Positions 34,428 through 45,059 of a stretch of 64,000 bases of DNA are shown in pieces. Source of the stretch: Galeruca laticollis (taxonomy: Eukaryota > Arthropoda > Insecta > Coleoptera > Chrysomelidae); NCBI GenBank assembly GCA_963921935.1, contig OY998176.1:177626445-177690444 (forward strand), in the 5' to 3' direction. The notes below the pieces were generated by a model. It did not search any database, was not told the DNA's origin, and saw nothing but the letters and a program-made list of their open reading frames with translations. The position numbers were made by a program, and so were the translations under genes. Every line of letters begins with the position of its first letter. The stretch's first letter is position 1.

Positions 34428-34579
34428 TACTACTGAGAATAGTCTACTGGCCATGACCGTCCAGGCAGAGAATCGGCATTTCGCTGACTTGCATAAGCTC
34501 GATATTCTTACCTGTCCAGTTTTTCCTGTGACTGGAGTTCTTGGATTGCATGAGTCCTAGGGCGCTTAGACGAACTGTG

Positions 34580-35560
34580 CATATGCCCTAACTAGCCACA
34601 CGTGCGGCATCTGATCTTCTTCGGCTTCTTGTCTACCATACCTTTTATCAATTTGATGATCTGGTGAAGTCTATCATCGTCACATTCTGCCTGCTTGGAT
34701 GGTCCTAACTTTGTTATATCCCGAAGCCTTCATTGCTGCTCCATATTCAAGAGTAGCTGTCAATTCATCCGCCAATGTTTTGGGACGGGCTTAACGAATC
34801 GTCCTCTGCATATCGGGGTCACGTAAGCTATCAGTAAAGGCCTGGATGCCCAGACTTTTCCATCATATTCTCTGATGCTGATTGATAAGCAAATTGATCT
34901 AGTCGGACAATATCCACTTCATATTTTTGAAGGGTTCCATCACGTACCTGCCTTCTTCAGCTGGGATTGGTGCAAGGGTTTTAGATGTTCGTGACCATAT
35001 CGCAATTCCAACCAGAGGTATCGTCTGAAGTACATTTAAGGTATCATCCCGAAGCGCGATGGTTAAGTTCACTGCTTTCTCCTTATTGTAGTTCACTGCT
35101 TTCTCCTTATTGTACCAAATATTCACTCTAGCGGCTGCTTGAAGCTGTTTTACATAATTGGTCCACGACATTTTTTCAATGAACGTAGGGGCTTTGACTT
35201 GGGTAAATCTGCCAATATCTTCTATCTTTGGATGTATTTCTGGCTTGCAAGCTTTTATTTGTCTGATCTTCTTTTCTTCTGCTGGCGTGTCTTGTGTTCT
35301 TAAACCGGCATTCTATAACTCTAACTCCTGGATTTTCTCTTACATCGTTGTCATCTTATTATCGATTTTCTCGTGCAACGTTGTTATCTTATTCTCGATA
35401 TCCGATTTTAAAGAGGAAATTTTATTTTCGACGTCAGCAGCAATATTATTTTTCAATGATTAGATCGTTCTTCATGGTTGAAATCTCGTTCTCCATATTA
35501 GCAGAAACGTCATGCCTTGTAGTTGAAACTTTCTCGTACGTATTAGCAGAAATCGATAAG
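34580..35560 (-). pseudogene. Gypsy gag (copy 1), coiled coil, capsid and zinc knuckle
   Basis: The N-terminal part (about 35560-35300) is a heptad-like coiled coil rich in ENK/IT repeats. The capsid region follows at 35171-34770: MSWTNYVKQLQAAARVN, LTIALRDDTLNVLQTIP, then RDPDMQRTIR before a stop. A degenerate zinc knuckle, CRTCG-stop-LGH, is near 34600, with the last Cys replaced. Gag coats the element RNA. A 24-bp in-frame tandem duplication (35086-35133) gives KEKAVNYNKEKAVN. Several stops make it non-functional. Confidence 0.8.
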
Positions 35561-35773
35561 TGAAGGTGGAAGCATCGTCTTCGAATAAAAATGTTCCTGG
35601 ATCCAGGCCGTCACTTACCAGTGCAATTTTTAGTCTTTCCACTGATCAATTATTTTTTCAGGACGTTTACACTTTCAGGTCACAGTCTCATGGCAGTGTT
35701 TACGCAACTATTTATTTATATTACCCTAAACCTGACACTAGTGTGATGTTTTTCTTATTTATTTAAATCGTTT

Positions 35774-36206
35774 TGTCACGACGGGTGGGATAAATTTATA
35801 CAAACACAGTATTTTTACTTACTTAATTTATTTATACACTTAACTTTTCAATAATTTCTATTAAATACACTCTATATTCAGTTACAATGAATCTATATAA
35901 ATATTCCACTATTGTTCATATTTATTTTCACGTCTATCCACTACGAGATTGAATTGTAATCTAAACTCGCCGTTCGTAGGTAGTCTCTTATAGCTTGAAA
36001 CCACTTTCTGGAACCTTGGGATTCCTGAAGTTCCTAATATGCGGCTCACAACGAACAATAGACCTTCTCTGGAATGTCGCTATAAAAAGAATCTGAAAAT
36101 ATATATACTTTCTCCAAATCCGTGCGCCATCGCTAAAATTTTAGACTAGATATCGTATTAGACAGGGTCGGACTCAGGGACTACACCATTGTGCGCTTTC
36201 GTAGTA
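35774..36206 (-). repeat. Gypsy 5' LTR (copy 1)
   Basis: About 433 bp, starting TGTCACGACGGGTGGGATAA and ending near GTGCGCTTTCGTAG. Its start matches GATGGGTGGGATAAATTC of the LTR at 60015, and its end matches GTGCTGTTTCGTAACA of that LTR. Length agrees within a few bases. No clear primer binding site is seen beside it. Confidence 0.75.
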
Positions 36207-37014
36207 GTATATTGAATAGTTATTCCCAAAAACCACTTTTATAGTTATACTCATTGAACCAGAACCTGACACTTTCCATGAGTTGAGGCTCAGAGGAGTG
36301 AGAACTTATACGACCCTGAGATTGAACCTGACCAGTACTAATAGTTTAAATTTTTTAATTTCTGCCAACTGTTACACTTTTTTGTAATTATTATATGATA
36401 TTGATATATCTATTCGACTTTATTGCTGCTACTATCTATGTTAGAATTATAAATTTGTTCAAAAATATATCGTTTCATCAAAAAATTATTTTATACTGGT
36501 GCATTTTTAAGATGTCAATTGATACTGCTGCGCAGACATGGCCAACTCTAACAAACTTGCAGTATTTGCCAAATGTCGATTATATTCTTAAATATCCGTC
36601 ATATTTACATTCATGGAATGCTTAACAAAAGTAAAAATTATTTGTAAGTACGTATTGCAAATGATATAAAATACATGATGCTTCATTCAAAATTACTGAG
36701 AAAATCTTGGGAGAGTTTTGGTTCCCCCTGTATACAAGATTAACACAAAATTATTTTGGCACTAAGAAAGTAACCCACTGTTGTGGATTTTAAATAATAC
36801 AGGGTGACGATTTCGTAAGATCTCGGTCTACCGACTTGTCGATATTAGATTCTTTCTGATATAGGTAAAAAAAGTACACAGAACAAGAAAATCAACGCTT
36901 GCAATTAGGTCAGACAGGTCAAGAGTAAAGTCAGAAGAAATTTTCATTCGAGATTATGATCCGTCAACACTTTCAAGGGTAGTAAGGGTACGTGCACAAC
37001 GGAGCTGTGATACT
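36207..37014. other. AT-rich, no recognised gene
   Basis: The 76-codon plus-strand frame at 36395 shows no motif. ACAGGGTG near 36801 resembles a small MITE edge. Nothing else is supported. Confidence 0.4.
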
Positions 37015-37880
37015 ACACTGCGCCGCAAAATTACCGCATATTTTGTAAAAGGAAAAAATGTACATGAGAAAAAAAATTAAAATGCTCGTTAATGTTCTAA
37101 CACGATAGATGTATAATACCTTTCAACTGTATCAACCAACGTTTTTGTATTGCATAAAATAAACCACAGAATTAAAAATACTGGATGGACGAAAGATAAA
37201 GCAAAAATTTCATTGCATAGTTTGTTAACAAACTTGAAATTAATAACGCGTATTACCTCCCCTTGCTTGGATTATTGCTGCACATCTTCCTGGCATACTT
37301 GAAAAATAAGTTTCTGATGGAAACTTGATCCATTTGACCCAATATTTTGGTTAGTCTGAATGACAGTTCATCTAGACCCCTAGGTAGATACTGTAAAGAT
37401 TTAACCTGCTGACTCAAATTGCCCCATCAGTGTTCCATCGGGTTAAGATCAGGACTTCGCGCTGGCCAATCCAAAGTATGTATATCTACTTCTTGGAGGT
37501 AATTTGCAACGTCCTGGATGCATATGGGCAAGCATTATCATGCATTAATAGCATTTCGCTCCCTATAAATGGGGCGTATAGCATTACATGAGGTTCGAAA
37601 ATGTCTGTTGTAGCGGTCAGCTGTCAAACGGACGCCCCGAATTACAACTAGGTCCATATGATCCTCAAAGCTAATGCCACCCCATACCATAACACATTCA
37701 CCGCTATAGATGTCATTTTCTGCAATATTCATTGAGAATATCGCTCGCCTGGACGTCTATCAACTCTCCTACGACGAATATTACTATACAAACGGAAACG
37801 TGAATCGTCCGTAAATAGTACATTGCTCCATTTACGGTTTCCCCAATTCTGGTGTTCTCATTTCACGGTGCACCACCCTT
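37015..37880 (-). pseudogene. Tc1/mariner transposase remnant
   Basis: On the minus strand: NWGNRKWSNVLFTDDSRF (first catalytic Asp near 37808), RRRVDRRPGERYSQ, a stop and frame change near 37735, then ENDIYSGECVMVWGGISF and LVVIRG. A shifted frame follows, carrying the second Asp region MHDNA and a W.G/A...LILTRWN counterpart of the SPDLNPIEH motif (about 37430-37480). The transposase would excise the element at TA sites, but the N-terminal DNA-binding half is missing beyond 37880. ACTGCGCCGCAAAATTACCG at about 37018 could be the surviving terminal inverted repeat. Confidence 0.85.
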
Positions 37881-38469
37881 AATAACGTTAGAAATCAACA
37901 ATAGCAGCAGAACAACGCAAATTGTCATCAATTAACAATCATTCAACCTATCAGTGAATTTGTGTCCACAGCATTTTTCATTATTTCATTCAAACCTGTT
38001 GTGTTTTTACTCAACATCCAAAGAGTTGTTGGATACTCGCAGGGATAATACAGCGCTGAATTATATAAGTACAGTCAAGCATTTTTAATAAGTAGTTTTT
38101 AAAATGTCGGATAGTGAAGATCATTTTTGTTCAGTGGCATCAAAATGGTATATTTAAACTAAACGCCGAATTAGAACTCATAAAATACAATCCCGAAAGA
38201 TTTTTCAAGTATTTACTTTATTATTTATTTAGACTTTTGACAATATTCTGGATAGAATAGGATTAAAACTTGAAAAAAAAAGAAAAACTGCCATAGGAAC
38301 ACTATTATTGCAGAAAAAAAAAGTAATAACACTAGTAATTGTATATTTTACAAAAAAAGGTAAGTACATATGTTTAAACACATTATGTTACCACTCGCTA
38401 TAGTCAAACGTGTTATTTTGGATAAAATCATTTCTACTTGGGAGCAACAGAACTAGCAGTTGAGCTTTG
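37881..38469. other. AT-rich, no recognised gene
   Basis: No coding motif is seen. Poly-A-rich words near 38270-38340. It separates the Tc1/mariner relic from the Harbinger pair. Confidence 0.4.
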
Positions 38470-39060
38470 TTGAGAATATTGGTGAACATATAACATTACT
38501 AATTCTTGTACTTCACTTCTAAACTTAAGTTTTTTAAATGTCTCCATTGTTTGAAAATGGGACAGATTGCTTTCTGAAGAGGCCGCTTCTCTTTACTTTG
38601 CAACAATTTTAGTTTCTTTTTTTCCACATGTAGCAATTGTTGTTCTACTAGATCTATCGGATTTTTTCTCATAAGTTATGAATAATTAATGGATAATATT
38701 GACGAGTGTGGAGTAGGAGGATAGTAAGACCGCTCCACCTCTCAGTTAACTTCATCAACAGGGAGATTTCATAATTTTCCCCTATATTAGAGGACTCTTC
38801 ATGTTCCTCATCCTGGTACTAGTGAATTAGAACTCGATGAATTGCATGGTAAATTTGAAGTAGATTTTCGATATGTCAAGAATTGTAATGATTTAAGGTA
38901 ACGCCACTTTGATTCAACTGAAATACCTCCATGATCTCCAGACCTTGACGTTGTATATTTTGCAAATTCTTTTCTAATGGTATCCTGAAGATACTTCCAT
39001 TTATTTTCTGCAGTTTGCTCTATAAACGTAAGACCGTGAATCAGATTTTAATTTTGAATG
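38470..39060 (-). pseudogene. MADF-like accessory gene of a PIF/Harbinger element
   Basis: The minus strand near 39030-38880 reads TAENKWKYLQDTIRKEF, then SRSGDHGGISVESKWRYL, the pattern of a MADF DNA-binding domain (W..LR..+.+E, then W.Y...L.FL). Further 3' the sequence is broken by stops, but LLVLLLPSRNDF near 38440-38470 could be a BESS-type tail. PIF/Harbinger transposons usually carry such a Myb/MADF DNA-binding partner divergent from the transposase, as here. Confidence 0.55.
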
Positions 39061-39139
39061 TAAATATTATTATTATTGAGTTTCTGGTATTTAGCAACTC
39101 GGGCATCCTTCAGAAGCTTAGCGTTCTTGTTTAGAATGT

Positions 39140-39840
39140 GACGCTCTAATATAGCAAAAATTATGAAAAGTACTATAGAAGGGTTATGGCAGGAACTGCA
39201 GCCAATGCATTTGGCAATACCGATAGAAGATATGTTTGTTAAAATTGCAACGCACTTTTATGAATTATGGAAGTTTCCCAATTGCATTGGCGCTATAGAT
39301 GGAAAAAATATCCGTATAAACTTCTCCTAGTCACTCAGGTACTATGTAATTAATTAAAAAAGTATTTTTCAGTTGTACTAGTAGGAGTAGCTGATGCAAA
39401 TTACAAATTTTGTATAATTAGTGTTGGGGGATATGGAGAGCAAAGTGCTGGAGGTACGTTTCGGTCTTCAGCTTGGTATAGTTTGATGCAGGCAAAGAAA
39501 TTATATATTACAGCTTATAGAACTCTCCCAAACACTGAAATTAACATGCCATATACAATTATTGCTGATGTATCATTTCCTTTATTAGAATATTTACTAA
39601 CGCTCTATGGCAAAACGAGTAATACCAACTTAATCGTAATATTTCAATAAAAGATTATCAAGAGCTATTGTATGCCAAATGGCGTATTTTGGCTAAAGCA
39701 ATTGAAACGAGAGTGACAACCGCTGATAAGATCGTAAAAGCAATATATGTTCTCCATAATACCGTTATTGATAAAGAGGGCATTATGCATAAATTTGCAG
39801 GAAGTGGCACACACTCCTCAAAACACTGCTTTTCGACATC
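39140..39840 (+). pseudogene. PIF/Harbinger DDE transposase, frameshifted
   Basis: The plus strand reads STIEGLWQELQ, FYELWKFPNCIGAIDGKN (first Asp near 39298), then after a one-base slip PSHSGT. Another frame gives VVLVGVADANYKFC and GGYGEQSAGGTF (second Asp in ADANY near 39400). Then come YTIIADVSFPLLEYLL and, in a third frame, LYAKWRILAKAIET and ADKIVKAIYVLHNTVI. The nuclease cuts at the element ends. The loop between the second and third segments is abridged, and several slips disable it. It is divergent from the MADF-like relic. Confidence 0.88.
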
Positions 39841-41049
39841 ATCGAGCTGGACGACCAAATGATTCATCTAAATGTATTCGAATACCTTTAAATCATACGT
39901 TTGTAAAAATCGAACTACCAAAATAAGTTTTGTGTGATGCCAACTATTTTGTGATATCTTTTAGGATTATTTCAACCTACCATATATAAAAATACCTGCC
40001 TTGTCAAGTAAAGTAACATTATTAATATACTTATTCTCAGCAGAATAATAACGTTAGAAATATTAATTTGTTTATTAATTATAATTTTTTCGATTTGAGT
40101 ATTTCTTGCAAACGGTGCGTCAAATTAATTTCCTATTTATTCTTACATAATTCAAACAACAATGTTATCAACTTATAGTAAAATTTACAGGTAACGACAC
40201 TTCTCTCAACATTGTATCCAATACATATCTGTTATGTGATCTGGATGCCCTTGATTCCATAAATATTCTCTTTAAAAATTTCAACAACCAATTTTTCTAA
40301 ATTCATTTTTATCTCTTTCCTGTTTGAAACTCGCAGAAGAATGGTATCATCTATTCCGTGAATTATAAGCGCGTATAACATTGTAAATCATCGCTTCACA
40401 CTCAGATCCGTTATGCAGCTGCCCATTTAAATACATTATTTTATTCTCCACGCGTTGTTAAAATACTTCTATCATTTCTGCGAGTATCTAGTATCACAGA
40501 TCCGTTTTGTACGTACCGTAACAAGTACTTTATTTTGTGTCTCCTTTATGGTTATATATTCTCGACGATTCGGCACAATTTTTTGATCTTTATCAAAATT
40601 TTGGTAGAATTTCCAATCTGGGCGAGAAAAATTTTCAATACCCCCTAATATAGAATAAAATAATTTCATCAATACAGGTAATGACAACAAAATGTTTTCA
40701 AATCAATTACCAGTTCTCATCATTATCAACATATACTTGTAAACGAATGAATTGTATCATGGTATAATAAAATCAAACACATTGAATTACATACATTAGA
40801 CTACACCTAAAACAAAAAGTTTGAAAAGTGCATTGACCTTCGCCTATACCGATATAGGTATTGCGGGGTTGAAAAAACCATTGTTACATTTTCCTGAGCT
40901 ATTTTTTGGACGTGAGAAACAGTTATAGAATAAAAAAAAATTTCAATCAAAACAGAAGTGACAAAAATTAAAATGACAAACACCGAGAAACAATGTTAGA
41001 ATTTGTCCTTTGTCCTATACCGATTTTCCACCATCAAATAACACTATTA
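39841..41049. other. AT-rich, no recognised gene
   Basis: A 72-codon minus-strand frame at 40472-40690 is moderately protein-like in composition but matches nothing I know. It may be a fragment of another element. Confidence 0.4.
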
Positions 41050-42130
41050 CCGACTTTGTTAGTAATATCATCGATAACTTCATCAGCCATCTTATCTACA
41101 TCCCACATTTTCTTTTTTTCGTTTCGAACATGAGCAATACATTTGTTAAAGTTTTCTGTAGCCACTCGTTATAATGATTTCTCAAGAAGACGTTCCACAT
41201 CGGCTAACTTGAACGTTCGATTTTACCGTGCCACATCCCCTTCGACTTGTACCCATATTAATTCAATTCGATTGAACTGACAATACAGTAATTCCATGGT
41301 TCAATGCTAATTTATCTATAGAAAGTTACTTATAATAATAGGCATCTATCTTCACAATTTGAAGCAATTGTTCTTTACACTGCTTTCATCGTAACCGTAA
41401 CCATTCCCCAATTTCAGCTTCCGTCCATGCCTGTTGTGGCGTTTTTTCACAAAGTGGACTATGGTAAGGAGTATTATCCGTAACGACGACAGATGCTGGT
41501 TCCAAATATTCAGTAATGCGTCCGAACCCCTTCTCTCACTTATCTGCATTCATTTCTTCATGATAGTCTCCCGTTTTCTTTGTTTATTTCACCATTTAAC
41601 ACAAATCCGCTATCACTTCCTATATATGTAATTATGACACCACGGCTTTTTCTAGATAGCATTTTCAAACCGGTTGACCAGCCTTCAATAGTTGCTTTCC
41701 GTGCATTTTTCACATTTCCATCTTGCCATACTTTTTTCACAGTGTGCCGCTCGTTGACCCATGTTTCATCCGTATAATAAATCTTTGTTCCTTACTTCCG
41801 AAACTCATTAATTTTTCTTAAATACTCTCTTCTCCACAATACTATTCCAGATCTTTTAATAAGAATACCCTTTCTATTTATTTTTTCATAAATAAAGTTC
41901 AAACCATGTAAGATTTTCCTCAACGTCTCCTTACCCAATTAAGAGATTATCTCGTTTTCACTAACAGCTTCCAGCACTTTCTTTAATGTTGGTACTTCAT
42001 TTTTCATAAAAATCGTATGGACAGCTCTTCGTATAGCATATTTCGCATCTTAGTCGACTTCTATTTGTGTCCGACCGCTCTTCCTTTTTGGTGTCTGTTC
42101 ATCTCCAGATCTAAAGCTACATGGAACAAC
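41050..42130 (-). pseudogene. IS630/Tc1-related DDE transposase (DDE_3 type), near full length
   Basis: Minus-strand order: RRAVHTIFMKNEVPTLKKVL, a stretch ending LRKILHGLNFIYEKI, GILIKRSGIVLWRREYLRKI, then YYTDETWVNERHT with the first Asp (about 41770). Next come VWQDGNVKNARKA, SRGVIITYIGSDSGF, SVVVTDNTPYHS with the second Asp (about 41480), WTEAEIGEWL, and a C-terminal KMWDVDK near 41110. Stops at 41935 and 41800, and frame changes near 41550 and 41350, kill it; part of the region with the last acidic residue seems deleted. The family is the insect DDE superfamily endonuclease group. Confidence 0.75.
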
Positions 42131-42149
42131 AATTCAACAGCTTATCAGT

Positions 42150-42750
42150 TTAGGTGATCTCACAAGAGTTTTTTAATAAGATCAGAAGTTAGAAGTGGAG
42201 GCGTTGGTAATTTTACACCTTTGGAACAAATTCCCATTTTAGTTGTGTCCAGTAGATCAGCAAAAACAGATCCCGTTTGTCTGATAAACAATAGTATTAC
42301 TCAATTTCATAAAGATGGAGAGGCACGGATGACCACAATTTATAAGTTATTTGAAACTATCTTTGACGATCATGACTATATTATGGATTCATTTATTTTG
42401 TCAACGTGTAGTTAATAAATTATCACATTATCTGGATTTGTTGTTTTATAATTGTGAAATACCTTGAAATGTGAAACATGTGTTGGGGCATGGACGTAAA
42501 GCAAATTTGCCTAATTTTTTGATTGTCCATAAAAGTAAAGGAGGATTACCTTCAAATGATGTTATATGCACTTGCAAAATTTCTGGAAGTGTTTTAAGGA
42601 ATATCGAAGAAAATCTGCATGTGAAAATTTTATTTAAATTGGTAACATACACAGTTATGAACCAAGCTCTAACAATGCATTTGTCCGATGGTTTGAATAC
42701 GCATGTGTTGGAAAATGATCACATTTACATCACATTTACTTTTTAATAGC
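42150..42750 (+). pseudogene. P-element/THAP9-like transposase C-terminal remnant
   Basis: Pieces in alternating plus frames read SGGVGNFTPLEQI (near 42200), YIMDSFILSTCS, then SGFVVL and LKCETCVGAW (42430-42490). After these come NFLIVHKSKGGLPSNDVI and NIEENLHVKILFKLV (42510-42640). The order of IR..GG..N.P, SGFVV..L...LKCE.C and K.+GGL.PS.DV..IC is that of the C-terminal region of P-element and THAP9 transposases, as far as I remember it. No catalytic core is present. It abuts the minus-strand DDE relic at about 42130. Confidence 0.45.
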
Positions 42751-44984
42751 CAAATGCACAAAATACCTAAAAATCAGAATACACTTTATTTTTACGAAGA
42801 AAAGTGAAATTGAGTCGCCAACTAGAAACTATTTAACTAAATTTATTTTGGCCTCTGGACAATAGGAGATGAGAATATCATTTATTAAAATTTTTCTACA
42901 GTTTGTTTAATTTTTTTTTTATTTTTATCGCATCAACCTCGAGGGTTATGAGCGGGGTTTCAAAAAACATAGAATAGGTACTTATATTCAAGAAACATAC
43001 AATAGGTACTTATATTTAATGATAGAAATCGGAGTTTTTCAGAAATTTGAGCACCTTTTCACAGTTTTCACTTAATGCGCGGTTCATGTTAGGCGGAATG
43101 TTGTTAACTGTTCTTCCAACACTTAAATTCGTACAATCCAATAGTCCAATAGTATATGTTTTATGGTTAGAGGCACATGACACGTGAAACACTGCTTTGG
43201 TGGTTCATGATTTAACAAATGCTGGTGTGTGAGGGCTGAATGTCCTATTCTTAACCTGTTTAAAACAACCTGGTGTAACCTTACCTTGTTGTTGTTACTC
43301 CAAGAAGTGAGGTTACATTGCCAAAGGTTCGCTTTTCGCCGGAGAGCATAAGGTCATGAATTAGTGAGGAATATTTGAAAGCTTGTCCTCTATTATTTTT
43401 TAAGGCGCCACTTGATTAGTAGGACATTCAAGAAATTTACTGATTAACCAAGAAACCAATAATGAACAAAAAATTAGCTATTGTAACTTTTCAAATATGT
43501 TATTTATGTCGTTTTGCTTTTACGTTTGTGAATCAAATAAAACACTTTGTTGCCAATGAAACAGTTTAATTAAATGGATGGTACCTTAAACATATGTTGT
43601 AATAACCTGTCTCAAAAATATGAGGTGATCAACTCTATTTATGAAATGATAATCAGTTATCAATGATTAGTTAATTTAAAATGTTTAACAATTTCTAATG
43701 TTATCAACTAACTGAGATCAAAATATACAATACACTAAATCTTTAGCAACCTGTAAATTGTATACCAGTTACCGCTTCACAACAGTAATAATTAACCATA
43801 TACATACAAGTAGGTCAAAAGTATCTCTAATATATTAAGATTAAACTGAAATATAATTTCAGGGCAGTATACATTAACAAAGTTGATATTTCAACTCTAA
43901 AGAATTGAAAGAATGTAATGTTAAAATTGTGAATTTGATAGACGTCTTAATAAAATGTGAAATTACTAAACAGTAGAATATAAAAGTTATTGTGTGATTC
44001 AACGTTAAAAAAATGAAGTTATAAAATGAATAAATTGCTCAAAGTTCAGATAAAAAAAATAAAACTTTAAATGTTACTTGCGGTTAGTGTCCAAACTATT
44101 AGACGTCAATTGGCTTAATTGACAAGTAACATCTGACATATGGAACTAGATTCAGCCATGTGGTTAATAATCGTTGTTCATGATCATAGATTATATATAC
44201 TCCCTGTTCATGATGTCACCAACAAACAAAGTCCAGCTTCGTCCTTTGAACTGGAAACGCCGTTAGAAGCTCTTGTCGCTCTATAACGTTAATCGCAATC
44301 CGATGTACGAAACGTCTACAACCCTGGACGGGGAACTTAGCCTGTCAGCTATCCCTACGAGAATATATACCATACAGGAATCATCCGAAATTGAAGCTTC
44401 TTAAAATCCGTTCTTGATCATCATATCATTGATAAGCATCACCCATAAAAACTATCAAACCTTCAATTGGCAAAAATATTGTAAAAACTGCTTGTAAAAA
44501 AACTATGCAGTATAAAAAAACCCTAAAAAGAAATTGGGGGTTATAGCCGTGAAAATATATACAAGATGAAAGCTTACCTTGTTACCAAGGGTTTTTCACC
44601 ACTATAGTTCCCAAAATATATGGATTAAACCATGTGCCACCGGCCATTTTATATAATTACGACTTGTCCTCATCGATACCCCAACTTAATCATTCGACAA
44701 GTATCAGACAAGTGATCTCAACAGCTTCCCTTTACTTTACAATTGACATCAGCAAACAGTGTTACCAATGGCAGTCAAATAAAATCCGCACATTAAATAA
44801 TAAAATACTCATGGATTGGTTAGATCACATGAAGAATATTAATAAAAATATTACTCTAAACACCCATTTAATTATTTCAGGATATGCTTAAATAATTTTA
44901 AAACCCATAGTTGATTCCGTTATGCAACCAACTATACAGAAATGTGTATAAAGTTGCATACTCAGTGGGTGGCTTAATTGAATT
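42751..44984. other. AT-rich, no recognised gene
   Basis: Holds a short direct duplication (ATAGGTACTTATATT at about 42976 and 43006) and a small hairpin, GTCAATT...AATTGAC, near 44107-44125. An 85-codon plus-strand frame at 44634-44891 has no known motif. Confidence 0.45.
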
Positions 44985-45059
44985 AATGTACCTCCGTGAG
45001 TTACTCATAATACAATACAAAAAAAGCATTGTATTTTTATCATGCTACACTAGTCTTTT

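Larger units (their letters stand above)
32625..36206 (-). mobile_element. Ty3/gypsy LTR retrotransposon, copy 1, decayed
   Basis: Minus-strand order is 5' LTR (35774-36206), gag, a foreign insertion replacing protease and most of RT, integrase, a macro/CCCH module, and the right edge of the 3' LTR (32625-32684). More of that LTR is scattered to about 30545. Stops and frame changes occur throughout. The LTR ends (TGTCACG...CGTAACA type) and a GGAGG-rich tract beside the 3' LTR match the second copy near 60 kb. Confidence 0.85.

Noticed and set aside
39330..39372. Intron (GT...AG) in the Harbinger transposase
   Set aside because: The segment can be read as transposase-like coding sequence (PSHSGT...KK) in a shifted frame, so a frameshift explains it better than an intron.
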